Position numbers and translations under genes: made by a program. The notes below the pieces were generated by a model that did no database searches, had not been told where the DNA came from, and saw nothing but the letters and a program-made list of their open reading frames with translations. This document shows, in pieces, positions 27,441 to 35,908 of a stretch of DNA of 37,724 nucleotides. How positions within the stretch are numbered: position 1 is the first letter of the stretch; each line of letters opens with the position of its first letter. This DNA comes from Pedobacter panaciterrae (GTDB lineage: Bacteria; Bacteroidota; Bacteroidia; Sphingobacteriales; Sphingobacteriaceae): assembly GCF_001636695.1 (NCBI RefSeq), contig NZ_LGEL01000054.1:1-37724 (forward strand), in the 5' to 3' direction.

Positions 27441-28607
27441 ATGAAAACAAACATTTACCTTGCTGCAGGCCTATTGGGCTGTCTGGTATGTTGGTATCAG
27501 AACAGTTTTGCGCAACAAGACAACAGAGTTGTTCAAAGTGGCGCCGCTTTCTTATTGCTAAGTGCAGATGCCAGAAATTCTGGAGTAGCAGAGGCAGGCA
27601 CAGGATTAGATGTAGATGCCAATTCATTATACATCAATCCGGCTAAGATCACTTTTGGGGAGGAAATGAGTATTAGCGCTTCTTATACACCCTGGATGAA
27701 ACAGCTTAGCAAAGATTCTCATTTAGGTTACTTAACCGCATATAGAAAAATAAATGACAGAGAAGCTATTGGCTTATCTGTTAAATACCTTGATTTGGGC
27801 TCCATTGCTTTTAGGGACGAAGCAGGAGCCCTTATCGAGCAATATAAAGCCAGTGAGTTTAGCATTGATGCTAGCTATGCCAGAAAATTTGGTGAAACCT
27901 TTGGGATGGCATTAACGGCTAGATATTTTAGAAGTGATATTGGAAACGGGACTTATAATAACCTTGAACTTAAACCAAGTGATGCATTTGCCGCTGATGT
28001 ATCCATTTATTCGAACCGGGAACTGCAAAGTGGCAGATATATAAGAAGCTTTAGCTGGGGTTTAAACTTAAGCAATATTGGTACAAAGCTTAAATACTCA
28101 GACAATCAAACTGCTTTTCTACCAATGAATTTAAGGCTTGGTGCCGGTTATAATTTTTATGCAGCACCAGAAAGCAGACTAACAATTTTACTCGACGTAA
28201 ATAAACTGATGATACCTACGCCACCAAGGTACAAAAAAGATGCTGATGGTAATTTCACCCCAGAGATAGAAAAAGGTAAAGATCCAAACAGAAGTGTTAC
28301 GAGTGCTTTGTTTACCTCTTTGTTTGATGCACCGGGAGGCTTTAAAGAAGAACTATCGGAATTCACCATTGCAGGTGGTTTGGAGTTTTCTTATTACAAT
28401 CGTTTTTTTATCAGAACGGGATATTTCTATGAAGATCCTGAGAAAGGCAACCGGCAACATCTTGCTGCTGGTATAGGCCTTAATATTAATCCTTTAAGAA
28501 TAGACCTCAGCTATATATTCCCAACACAGGACCGCTACGTGTTAAGGAATTCTATGCGGTTCACACTATGCTTTACCCCTGGTACCTCCAGATTATCAGG
28601 AAATTAA
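27441..28607 (+). CDS. PorV-family outer-membrane beta-barrel protein
   Basis: This 388-aa exported barrel (signal peptide ending NSFAQ) matches the PorV/LptO-like family: the mature N-terminus has the typical AAFLLLSADARNSGVAEAGT and DANSLYINPAKITF segments, followed by alternating amphipathic strands ending in SMRFTLCF. PorV is the T9SS shuttle that accepts cargo from the translocon and delivers it to the attachment complex. Here it lies outside any T9SS core operon, between a sorting-domain protein and a fibre, so it may be a dedicated paralogue. Spacing is 4 bp upstream and 16 bp downstream. It could instead be the main PorV; only a genome-wide view tells. Confidence 0.8.
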   Translation: MKTNIYLAAGLLGCLVCWYQNSFAQQDNRVVQSGAAFLLLSADARNSGVAEAGTGLDVDANSLYINPAKITFGEEMSISASYTPWMKQLSKDSHLGYLTAYRKINDREAIGLSVKYLDLGSIAFRDEAGALIEQYKASEFSIDASYARKFGETFGMALTARYFRSDIGNGTYNNLELKPSDAFAADVSIYSNRELQSGRYIRSFSWGLNLSNIGTKLKYSDNQTAFLPMNLRLGAGYNFYAAPESRLTILLDVNKLMIPTPPRYKKDADGNFTPEIEKGKDPNRSVTSALFTSLFDAPGGFKEELSEFTIAGGLEFSYYNRFFIRTGYFYEDPEKGNRQHLAAGIGLNINPLRIDLSYIFPTQDRYVLRNSMRFTLCFTPGTSRLSGN

Positions 28608-28623
28608 TTTAAAATCATAAGCT

Positions 28624-31600
28624 ATGAGAAGTACATTTTTTACTCTAGTATTTATTCTTTTTGCAGGACTGCAATGGGCCAGCGCTCAAGATGGTTTTAA
28701 AGGAATAAATTACCAGGCAGTTGCCAGAAACACGAATGGTACAGTCCTTTCAAATCAGGCTGTCAAGGTTAAGATCTCCATTTTAGGAGGCTCAGCCAAT
28801 GGTCCTGTTCAGTACATGGAAGAACATTCTGTAAATACGAATCAATTGGGATTATTTACGCTACAAATAGGTAAAGGAACTCCCGGCACAGGCACATTTG
28901 CCGGAATACCATGGCAAAACGCCAACCAGTTTGCTAAAATTGAACTGGCTGTTGGAGGTGGCTCATATAATTCACTTGGTAACACACAGTTAATGAGCGT
29001 TCCTTTTGCATTATACGCAGCATCGGGTAATCCGGGTCCTGCTGGTGCTCAGGGTATTCAAGGTGTTCAGGGTACGGTTGGCCCAAAAGGTGATAAAGGA
29101 GATATTGGTAATACCGGCCCTGCAGGTGCAATAGGCCCTGTTGGTGCAACTGGGCCTCAAGGTACAAAAGGCGACAAAGGTGATCAGGGTGTAATCGGCG
29201 CAACAGGGCCTGCCGGCCCCGCAGGTATAATAGGCCCTGTTGGTGCAACTGGGCTTCAAGGTACAAAAGGCGACAAAGGTGATCAGGGTGTAATCGGCGC
29301 AACAGGGCCTGCCGGTCCCGCAGGTGCAATAGGCCCTATAGGGCCAGCTGGTGCTATGGGTAATCCCGGTGCAGTAGGCCCAATTGGACCCCAGGGCCCT
29401 CAGGGGATTCCCGGCAATATAAATGGCGTACCAGCTGGTGGAGATTTATCAGGTACCTACCCTAATCCTGTTGTAGTGGCTTTACAAAAAAAACCAATTG
29501 ATCCGGCAGCACCAGTATTAAATGATGTTTTGAAGTTCAACGGTGTATCATGGGCTCCCGGAGCGATTGGCGGTGGTGGGTTCGTATTGCCATTTAATGC
29601 AAACGAAAATAACGCGGCTACCTTGTTCGCAATTAATAACGCCGGAGATGGAACTTCTGTAGAAGGTACCAGCGCGAGTACTACAAGCAGCATAGCTGCT
29701 GTACGTGGAATTATTAGCTCTACCACTCCCGGAGGATTTTCAAGTGCTTTGCGTGGTATTAACAATGGTACAGGTGGTCTCGGCATTGGAGTATGGGGAT
29801 CGCAGGCTGGCAGTGGTTGGGGTGTGTACGGAGTAACTCCTAATGGTCTTGGTGTGTATGGGAACGCATCTGCCAGTGGAACCGGTGTATATGCCAATAG
29901 CAATACAGGAACAGGGCTCACTGCCACAAGCAATAATGGCGTTGCTGCAAGCCTTTCAATTTTTAACAATGCCAACAACAATAATGTACTAAATGTATCA
30001 ACACTTGGTAATGGAGCTGGTGTGGTAAGTAGTACAGGTTCAGGGTTTGCAATTCAAGGAATTACATCGCAACAGATATCTGCGGGTATAATAGGCGATA
30101 ATACTGGTGCCGGAGAGGCTGTTGTGGGCCGTACAACCAGCGATATAGCAGGGGCAGTAGTAGGCCGTAATGATGGAGGAGGATATGGTGTAAGGGGATT
30201 TGTAGCAACAAATACAACAGGTACTGGAATTGGGGTTTTTGGACAGGTTGGATTAAACGGAAGTACTGGCCGAGGTGGAAGATTCGAAAATGTTAATACT
30301 AACAACACTCAGGGAAATGCATTTGAGGTAGAAACCAATGGACTTGGTAACATCCCGAATAATACACAGGGAAATGCATCTTCCTTTTTGGTAAATAATA
30401 CCAACAGTGTGGCTGCAGCCGTAAGAGGCGAAGTAAAAACTATTTTTTCCAATTTTGGAGCTGCCGCACTATTTGGCATTTCTTCCGGTACAGGAGGTTT
30501 TGCAGGGTTGTTTCACGCATCAAACCCTGCAGGGAATGGTGCGGCCGTAGTGGCATTAGCTGATGGAAATGGTAATGCTATAACTGCAAATGCAAAAAAA
30601 TTAGGTGACGGTGTAGAAACAAGTGTTAATGGTACTGGTAATGCACTTTATGCATGGGTTCCTACATTTGCGATGGGCCGTGCAGGTAGGTTCAGTATCT
30701 TTAATGAGGCCAATACAAGTGATGCGATTACAGTTACCACTGTCGGAAATGGCACTGCAGGTAATTTTAAGGTAGACCGTACAACCGGTACCTCACCTGC
30801 TGTTAGAGGAGAAGTGAATTCTATGTTCTCTAACTTCGGTACCGCAGGGATATATGGCATCTCTTCTGGTACAGGAGGTTTTGCAGGCTTATTTCACTCT
30901 TCTAATCCGGCAGGAAACGGCCCGGCAATAATAGCTATTGCAGATGGCAATGGCAATGGTATTACAACTAATGCTTCAAATCTTGGTGACGGTGTTGAAA
31001 CCTCTGTTGATGGTAGTGGAAATGCATTATTTGCATGGACTCCAAATTTCAGTACCGGAAGAGCTGCCAGGCTTGTTAATTATAATACAGTCAATACAAA
31101 CCCTGTACTTACTGTTGAACAGCATAGTAATGGCTCAATTGCCATTTTTAAAAGTGGTAATCCGGGAACTGTAAATGTAGCACGTATTAATGCTGCAGGC
31201 AGAGGTTTCTTTAATGGCGGGACGCAGACAGGCGGTGCAGATATTGCAGAATCTTTTGAAGTAATAGGCATTAGTTCAAGTTATGAACCAGGAGATATTC
31301 TGGTAATTTCAACCAATAAAGATAGGTCAGTTGAAAAATCATCTGAGCCATACTCTGTATTGGTTGCAGGGGTTTATGCCACAAAACCAGGCGTATTATT
31401 AACTGAAGAACACATAGACAGCGACTTAAAGGGTCAGGTTCCAATGGGTGTAATAGGTGTATTACCTACAAAGGTATGTTTAGAAGGAGGTGTGATTTCA
31501 AGAGGTGACCTTTTGGTTACCTCTTCTATAGTTGGTGTGGCAATGAAAGCTGATCCGGATAAAGTTAAAATAGGACAAGTATTAGGTAAAGCCTTACAGC

Positions 31601-31653
31601 CTTACAATAATCAATCAGTTGGAAAAATCAATGTATTAGTTAGTGTTAAATAG
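28624..31653 (+). CDS. collagen-like fibre/adhesin protein with repeats
   Basis: This 1009-aa exported protein has a signal peptide (ending WASAQ) and an N-terminal beta domain (about 22-130; [39 protein letters not shown]) shared by many Bacteroidota surface proteins. From Gly135 an uninterrupted run of about 43 Gly-X-Y triplets follows, rich in GPAG and GDKGD. Then comes [12 protein letters not shown], a junction motif known from phage and bacterial fibres, then a long Gly/Asn/Thr-rich beta-repeat stalk (about 300-870), and a conserved C-terminal domain ([11 protein letters not shown] to [12 protein letters not shown]). It probably forms a trimeric stalk. It has no T9SS sorting tail itself. 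No phage genes are nearby. Confidence 0.85.
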   Translation: MRSTFFTLVFILFAGLQWASAQDGFKGINYQAVARNTNGTVLSNQAVKVKISILGGSANGPVQYMEEHSVNTNQLGLFTLQIGKGTPGTGTFAGIPWQNANQFAKIELAVGGGSYNSLGNTQLMSVPFALYAASGNPGPAGAQGIQGVQGTVGPKGDKGDIGNTGPAGAIGPVGATGPQGTKGDKGDQGVIGATGPAGPAGIIGPVGATGLQGTKGDKGDQGVIGATGPAGPAGAIGPIGPAGAMGNPGAVGPIGPQGPQGIPGNINGVPAGGDLSGTYPNPVVVALQKKPIDPAAPVLNDVLKFNGVSWAPGAIGGGGFVLPFNANENNAATLFAINNAGDGTSVEGTSASTTSSIAAVRGIISSTTPGGFSSALRGINNGTGGLGIGVWGSQAGSGWGVYGVTPNGLGVYGNASASGTGVYANSNTGTGLTATSNNGVAASLSIFNNANNNNVLNVSTLGNGAGVVSSTGSGFAIQGITSQQISAGIIGDNTGAGEAVVGRTTSDIAGAVVGRNDGGGYGVRGFVATNTTGTGIGVFGQVGLNGSTGRGGRFENVNTNNTQGNAFEVETNGLGNIPNNTQGNASSFLVNNTNSVAAAVRGEVKTIFSNFGAAALFGISSGTGGFAGLFHASNPAGNGAAVVALADGNGNAITANAKKLGDGVETSVNGTGNALYAWVPTFAMGRAGRFSIFNEANTSDAITVTTVGNGTAGNFKVDRTTGTSPAVRGEVNSMFSNFGTAGIYGISSGTGGFAGLFHSSNPAGNGPAIIAIADGNGNGITTNASNLGDGVETSVDGSGNALFAWTPNFSTGRAARLVNYNTVNTNPVLTVEQHSNGSIAIFKSGNPGTVNVARINAAGRGFFNGGTQTGGADIAESFEVIGISSSYEPGDILVISTNKDRSVEKSSEPYSVLVAGVYATKPGVLLTEEHIDSDLKGQVPMGVIGVLPTKVCLEGGVISRGDLLVTSSIVGVAMKADPDKVKIGQVLGKALQPYNNQSVGKINVLVSVK
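29131..29328 (+). repeat. 99-bp tandem duplication in the collagen-like region
   Basis: Two almost identical copies (29131-29229 and 29230-29328) encode 33 residues, eleven Gly-X-Y triplets each. They differ at only a few bases (for example Pro to Leu in GATGPQG/GATGLQG). This indicates a recent slippage or unequal recombination event that kept the frame and triplet register. Confidence 0.85.
30418..31120 (+). repeat. 381-bp imperfect repeat in the fibre stalk
   Basis: Modules starting at [14 protein letters not shown] (30418) and [14 protein letters not shown] (30799) are 127 codons apart. Both contain [29 protein letters not shown] and GNALYAW or GNALFAW. The protein repeat is older and more diverged than the 99-bp collagen duplication. 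Confidence 0.75.
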
Positions 31654-31673
31654 TTACTAAAAATAATAAAGAC

Positions 31674-32096
31674 ATGAAAATAATCTATAAAATTTGTTTT
31701 GCAGCATTTACTATCCTTATCTGTCTACTCCTTTCTTCGATTGCAAAAGCACAGAGTGATCATAAAACAAGTGAAAGCATTGGCAAGCAATTAAAACAAA
31801 ACTCAGTCCCCGGTTTAAAATACGGGGCTCAATCATCCCAAAAACGAGAGCGTGAACCTGTTGCTGACAATAAGCAATTTAAAGGGGATATCAGGGAGGT
31901 TATATTCAAAGCGGGTGTGCCAATCAATAATGCACAAACCTCAAGAATAAATACCAGTGCAGCGAAACTTAAAGCTTCCTCACTACCAAGCGATTCTAAA
32001 ACGCCTGAGAAAACCGAAACAAAAACAGAGAAGACAAACACAATTCCAACACAGGGGAATGTCAAAGAATCTGCTACAGGTAGCGGTAAACAATAA
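31674..32096 (+). CDS. small secreted, probably disordered protein
   Basis: This 140-aa protein has a signal peptide (about residues 1-26, ending AKAQ). The mature part is polar and low-complexity, rich in Lys, Ser, Thr and Gln (for example KTPEKTETKTEKTNT), and is predicted to be disordered. It follows the fibre gene by 20 bp and is the last gene before a strong terminator, so it belongs to the same transcript. No family is recognised; it could be a periplasmic linker or a cell-wall-associated partner of the fibre, but no function is claimed. Confidence 0.65.
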   Translation: MKIIYKICFAAFTILICLLLSSIAKAQSDHKTSESIGKQLKQNSVPGLKYGAQSSQKREREPVADNKQFKGDIREVIFKAGVPINNAQTSRINTSAAKLKASSLPSDSKTPEKTETKTEKTNTIPTQGNVKESATGSGKQ

Positions 32097-32115
32097 ATTC
32101 CAGAGGTTAAATAAT

Positions 32116-32158
32116 ACCCGGTTGCAAATATTGTGATCGGGTTTTTATATTTTTTTCC
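32116..32158 (+). terminator. rho-independent terminator of the fibre cluster
   Basis: ACCCGGTTGCAA (32116-32127) and TTGTGATCGGGT (32131-32142) form a 12-bp stem with G-U pairs and an ATA loop, followed by TTTTATATTTTTTT. It lies 20 bp after the stop of the last gene in the cluster. Confidence 0.8.
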
Positions 32159-32202
32159 CTTAACTATTATTTTATTTTTAACTTCATCCAAAATTTAATA
32201 TC

Positions 32203-32334
32203 ATGGAACAACATCAGTCAGCACACGGTCTTCAAATAACAATTGTATTGGTTACTTTAGCAGTAATTATTATGGTGGCAGCATTCTATTTAACTTTTCG
32301 TAAAAAGAAAGAAACACATCATTCAGCGCATTAA
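32203..32334 (+). CDS. 43-aa single-pass membrane miniprotein
   Basis: An ATG at 32203 opens a 43-codon frame ending at TAA 32332-32334. The product has a short His-rich N-terminus (MEQHQSAHG), one strongly hydrophobic segment of about 22 residues (LQITIVLVTLAVIIMVAAFY), a basic RKKK stop-transfer patch and a His-rich tail (ETHHSAH). The His clusters on both sides of the membrane are unusual and could bind metal. It sits between the fibre-cluster terminator and the convergent HD gene, with its own AT-rich leader. The positive-inside pattern predicts the C-terminus in the cytoplasm. Confidence 0.55.
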   Translation: MEQHQSAHGLQITIVLVTLAVIIMVAAFYLTFRKKKETHHSAH

Positions 32335-32374
32335 GCAAAATTAAACATACAGGGGATTAAGGGTTCTCAAGGAA

Positions 32375-33226
32375 CTAAATTAAGGCATTTAACTGCCGGT
32401 TCTTCATCTTTAAACCCATCCCCTTTTTAACAAATACATCAAAGCCTCTTTGTTGTTTAATTGCTTTAACCCCCTCGTATCCCGAAGCAGTACTTCTGAT
32501 TTTATTAAGCAGATAAGTATCATCTTTTAAAAGATCACTATGTGTAAGTTCATTGCGTTGTAATCCTGCTTTAATTAGCTCGGTAAGCTTTCTGTTGGCA
32601 TAAATATGCAAAGGCAAATTAAATACATCCTCAATTAGCCGCTTATATAAACTATTAACCCATTCCGCCTTTTCAGCATTTTCAATTACAATCAATCCGT
32701 CTTCAACACTAAGATGTTTAATAAACTCTTTAACATCCTTTCTTGTTACAAGACCAGCGTGATAAGAATCTCTTAAAGTATAATCGAGCCGATCTGCACA
32801 AAGCCTTGGTGCCTCTTGCTCCAGGATATTAAAAGTGCCATTAATAACCTCATCAATATGGTATCCATGCCAGGATAAAATTTCTGGAATATCTGAAGAA
32901 AGCAATACCTCTTTAAAAACCTGTTCATGGTAGTTTTCCTCGGTGTTATCAAATACATAATCTCCCACATGTGAAAATGCGGTATGTGAAATATCATGAA
33001 GTAAGCCAGCCACCTGTTCAAGTTCAGAACCTCCAAGATGTCTTATCAAGAGCATTACTCCTATTGAATGTTCAAGCCTCGTATGACAAATATTTGGGTT
33101 AACTAAAAAAATGGCTCCACTTTGGTGGATTCGGCCAAGTCGTTTAACCCAGGCGGAGTTAAATAAATCATCAAATATTCCAGGAAGTTCAACTTTATCG
33201 AAAAAGATGTCATTAATTAGTACCAT
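32375..33226 (-). CDS. HD-domain metal-dependent phosphohydrolase
   Basis: This 283-aa cytoplasmic protein has the metal-binding set of dGTPase/SAMHD1-like HD proteins: H48 in CHTRLEHSIG, H77-D78 in GLLHDISHTAFSH, and D145 in CADRLDYTLRD. Family members hydrolyse deoxynucleoside triphosphates or other phosphomonoesters/diesters; length and the LEHS/ADRLDYT motifs match the short bacterial members. The substrate cannot be fixed from sequence. It stands alone on the minus strand, 115 bp downstream of the oxidoreductase gene. Confidence 0.85.
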   Translation of the reverse strand: MVLINDIFFDKVELPGIFDDLFNSAWVKRLGRIHQSGAIFLVNPNICHTRLEHSIGVMLLIRHLGGSELEQVAGLLHDISHTAFSHVGDYVFDNTEENYHEQVFKEVLLSSDIPEILSWHGYHIDEVINGTFNILEQEAPRLCADRLDYTLRDSYHAGLVTRKDVKEFIKHLSVEDGLIVIENAEKAEWVNSLYKRLIEDVFNLPLHIYANRKLTELIKAGLQRNELTHSDLLKDDTYLLNKIRSTASGYEGVKAIKQQRGFDVFVKKGMGLKMKNRQLNALI

Positions 33227-33341
33227 AATACATTTTATTAATGCACAATAATACTAATAATTTTAGTTTTATTTAGAGAGAAATATTAATTTTTATAATG
33301 AAAAATTACATAAATTACTAAACAAATTAGCTTACAATAAG

Positions 33342-34319
33342 TTACCTCACTTGGGTAAAGCTATCCATTAACTCCATTGATAATATTGCCTGCTCTGCTG
33401 AACATGGATTATCTCCTTTCCCTAAAAAATATGCTGTTACCTTCTCTATCATTGGTTGTTGAACATGTTGTAAAGCTTCAAAAATGAACTCCTCTTCGTA
33501 ACCGTCTTTCTTAAGGGTAACCTTATTTCCAAATATCGGGAAACTTATTTTGCCTGCTGAGCCAATTATTTCACAAAGATCCTTTTTGTCACTTTCTGAA
33601 ACTGTAAAACACCAGGTGCCGTTAAACACAACTCCGTTTTCAAATAAGATTTGTCCAACAACCAGATCATCTGCTTTATAAACCTTTGATTGATTTACAG
33701 AAATGCCTGATGAGCTGCTTACCTGCCCAAAATAATAAATCATTAAATCTAGCTGATGAGGCGCAAGATCATGAAAAAGACCACCCCCGGAAATAGAAGG
33801 ATCAAGTCGCCAGTTGGTATCAGAATTGGCGATCAGATCATGTGCCGGAGATTGAAGCATTTGCAATTGAACAAATCTGATATCGCCAATCACTTTCTCA
33901 GCTAATAAGTGTTTTATCTTTAAAAACATGGGCTGTTCTCTGCGATAATGTGCTACGCTCAACTTAACATTACAATCTGCAGATGCATTTTTCATTCTTA
34001 AAGCTGATTCTGCATTTAACGTCATCGGCTTTTCTACATAAACGGGCTTTCCGGCAGCCAAAGAAAGCAAGGTATATTCCTCATGTTGCAAAGGCGGTGT
34101 TGCTATATAAACTGCATTCACCTCAGGATCATTAATTAGCTTCTCTGCATTATCATACCATTTAGGCACACCATGTCTCAATGCATAGTCTTGTGCTTTT
34201 ACTGCATCTCTACGCATTACTGCTACAATAGATGAATTGGGTACTTTATTAAAAGCAGGTCCGCTTTTCACTTCAGTTACATCGCCGCAACCTATAATAC
34301 CCCATTTAATTTCCTTCAT
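33342..34319 (-). CDS. Gfo/Idh/MocA family oxidoreductase
   Basis: This 325-aa NAD(P)-dependent oxidoreductase has an N-terminal Rossmann fold (WGIIGCGDV at residues 6-14, IATPP near 72) and the family catalytic lysine in V-E96-K97-P98. A C-terminal alpha/beta domain has GGGLFHDLAPHQLD with D184 and H188, which usually position the sugar. Members oxidise or dehydrate sugars, inositol and nucleotide sugars, or act in glycosidase pathways. No signal peptide, so cytoplasmic. Flanking genes do not reveal the substrate; a link to the sialic acid locus 14 kb away is not supported. Confidence 0.88.
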   Translation of the reverse strand: MKEIKWGIIGCGDVTEVKSGPAFNKVPNSSIVAVMRRDAVKAQDYALRHGVPKWYDNAEKLINDPEVNAVYIATPPLQHEEYTLLSLAAGKPVYVEKPMTLNAESALRMKNASADCNVKLSVAHYRREQPMFLKIKHLLAEKVIGDIRFVQLQMLQSPAHDLIANSDTNWRLDPSISGGGLFHDLAPHQLDLMIYYFGQVSSSSGISVNQSKVYKADDLVVGQILFENGVVFNGTWCFTVSESDKKDLCEIIGSAGKISFPIFGNKVTLKKDGYEEEFIFEALQHVQQPMIEKVTAYFLGKGDNPCSAEQAILSMELMDSFTQVR

Positions 34320-34326
34320 ATAATTT

Positions 34327-34365
34327 ATATTGCCTCAGTATAACAATTAGTTTCAGTGGCAATAT
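34327..34365. promoter_or_regulatory. inverted repeat upstream of the oxidoreductase gene
   Basis: ATATTGCC (34327-34334) and GGCAATAT (34358-34365) are perfect 8-bp inverted repeats with a 23-nt spacer, starting 8 bp before the oxidoreductase ATG. There is no U-tract, so an operator or a leader structure is more likely than a terminator. Confidence 0.35.
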
Positions 34366-34387
34366 AAGAAGCTTAAATTGATTAAGG

Positions 34388-34630
34388 TTATCCTATTTTG
34401 CTTTCCAATGTTTCAATGTGCCGTCCTATTTCATCAACAAGCTCCTGACTAATCTTATCCGTTGTTTTCCATTTTACCGGGCTGCTTCCTTTGATGCAAT
34501 AAATATGTCCGGTTCTCTCGCCATTAACATATACAATGTAATCCCCTTCTTTTGGTATTTCTACTCGAATAGCACTTGGATCGCCACTAATTTCGATGGT
34601 AAATTCATACGGATTTAAGTCCTTTTGCAT
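34388..34630 (-). CDS. 80-aa conserved-looking cytoplasmic protein
   Basis: This small protein (MQKDLNPYEFTIEISGD...) has no signal peptide or membrane segment. It looks like a compact beta-rich domain (FTIEIS, AIRVEIP, DYIVYVNGE, GHIYCIKG) with a C-terminal helix (SQELVDEIGRHIETLESKIG). Balanced composition and a clear secondary-structure pattern support a real gene. It is divergent from dinB (93 bp between starts) and upstream of the oxidoreductase gene. No function is recognised. Confidence 0.65.
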   Translation of the reverse strand: MQKDLNPYEFTIEISGDPSAIRVEIPKEGDYIVYVNGERTGHIYCIKGSSPVKWKTTDKISQELVDEIGRHIETLESKIG

Positions 34631-34691
34631 AATAGAATGTCTTTATTTTGTTTAAAAACATATAAACAACGTTATTGTTTCCCCATTAAAA

Positions 34692-34699
34692 TACTTTTG
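34692..34699 (+). promoter_or_regulatory. candidate -7 box of dinB
   Basis: TACTTTTG is an exact TAnnTTTG match, 32 bp before the GTG start. A TTATTG at 34672-34677 is near the -33 position. No SOS-box palindrome is evident. Confidence 0.4.
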
Positions 34700-34723
34700 T
34701 AAAGGAATGCCTAAATTTAAACT

Positions 34724-35806
34724 GTGATCAGAAAAATAATCCATATAGATATGGATGCATTTTATGCATCGGTTGAACAGCGCGATTTTCCTGAGTATAA
34801 AGGAAAACCAATTGCTGTTGGCGGCTCGCCTGATGGACGCGGAGTTGTGGCTACGGCAAGCTATGAAGCACGCAAATTTGGCGTTAAATCTGCAATGCCC
34901 TCACGACAAGCGCTTCAGCTTTGTCCGCAGATCACATTTGTGCGTCCAAGGTTTGATGCTTACAAAGCTGTTTCTACTCACATCAGGGAGATCTTTAGTC
35001 GATATACAGATCTTATCGAGCCATTATCACTAGATGAGGCTTATTTGGATGTAACTGAGGATAAGTTAAACATAGGCTCAGCATTGGAAATAGCTAAACA
35101 AATTAAACAAGCTATTAAAGATGAGCTTAACTTAACGGCTTCTGCCGGGGTGTCGTCTGGTAAATTTGTTGCAAAAATAGCTTCTGATATGAATAAGCCT
35201 GATGGCTTAACATTTATTGGGCCTTCTAAAATTCAAAGCTTTATGGAGACGCTCCCCGTTGAGCGCTTTTTTGGTGTTGGAAAAGTAACAGCAAAGAAGA
35301 TGAAGAACATGCAATTACATACTGGCGCAGACCTTAAAAAACTTTCAGAACAGGAGCTTATCAGGTATTTCGGCAAAGCAGGTAAATTCTATTATAAAAT
35401 TGTTAGAGGTATTGATGAACGCGCTGTACAGTCGGAAAGACAAACCAAATCTCTTGCTGTTGAAGATACTTTTGAACACGATCTGATTACTATTGAAGAA
35501 ATGCACACTGAATTAAGCAAACTAGCCGATAAAGTGGCAATTCGATTAAACAAACAGCAACTTAAAGGAAGAACAATTACGCTTAAACTGAAGTACAGTG
35601 ACTTTAAACAGGTAACAAGAAATCATTCTTTCCAAAATCCTGTTTCTGACTATCAGATTATTATAGATACTGCCAAACAGCTTTTAGAAAATATAGATCT
35701 AATAGATAAAAAAGTAAGGTTGCTTGGGATATCCCTTTCTAACTTTAATGAAATCCAGATTTCTCCACGTACTGGTGATCCGTACCAACTTCAATTATTC
35801 GAATAA
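34724..35806 (+). CDS. dinB: DNA polymerase IV (Y-family)
   Basis: This 360-aa translesion polymerase starts at GTG 34724; the conserved N-terminus (MIRKIIHIDMDAFYASVEQ) fixes this start. Catalytic acidic residues are D9, D104 and E105 (HIDMD, LSLDEAYLD), with F13 as the steric gate. Other family features are ATASYEARKFGVKSAMP, TASAGVSSGKFVAKIASD and the thumb helix-hairpin-helix near FFGVGKVTAKKM. The C-terminal little-finger domain ends in QLQLF, a beta-clamp-binding motif. It extends primers past DNA damage, with untargeted mutagenesis as a side effect. Monocistronic. Confidence 0.95.
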   Translation: MIRKIIHIDMDAFYASVEQRDFPEYKGKPIAVGGSPDGRGVVATASYEARKFGVKSAMPSRQALQLCPQITFVRPRFDAYKAVSTHIREIFSRYTDLIEPLSLDEAYLDVTEDKLNIGSALEIAKQIKQAIKDELNLTASAGVSSGKFVAKIASDMNKPDGLTFIGPSKIQSFMETLPVERFFGVGKVTAKKMKNMQLHTGADLKKLSEQELIRYFGKAGKFYYKIVRGIDERAVQSERQTKSLAVEDTFEHDLITIEEMHTELSKLADKVAIRLNKQQLKGRTITLKLKYSDFKQVTRNHSFQNPVSDYQIIIDTAKQLLENIDLIDKKVRLLGISLSNFNEIQISPRTGDPYQLQLFE

Positions 35807-35869
35807 ACTTACTCAACTATATCTCAGCAACTTAGATCTTACTTATACATTTCGTAAACAAAAAACTTC

Positions 35870-35886
35870 ATAAGTTGTTAACTTAT
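35870..35886. promoter_or_regulatory. short palindrome between dinB and the barrel gene
   Basis: ATAAGTT-GTT-AACTTAT is a perfect 7-bp inverted repeat 23 bp before the ATG at 35909. It is AT-rich with no following U-run, so it looks more like a binding site than a terminator. A near-match to the -7 consensus (TACATTTC) lies just upstream at about 35846. Confidence 0.35.
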
Positions 35887-35908
35887 TATATAATTAAAAA
35901 ATCTAGCT

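Noticed and set aside
28934-29329. Antisense open frames across the collagen-like region
   Set aside because: They arise from the GC-rich Gly-X-Y codon pattern read in reverse, have repetitive Leu/His/Arg composition and lack start signals.
28624-31653. Prophage tail fibre
   Set aside because: The fibre has a Sec signal peptide and lies with T9SS-related genes; no structural, lysis, integrase or packaging genes are nearby.
33287-33308. TAATTTTT/AAAAATTA hairpin as terminator of the oxidoreductase gene
   Set aside because: The stem has only A-T pairs in very AT-rich sequence, so it is likely chance; no G-C core.
34338-34344. GTATAAC before the oxidoreductase gene as a third GntR operator
   Set aside because: Only the 7-bp core matches; the flanking palindrome is missing, so it is probably chance.
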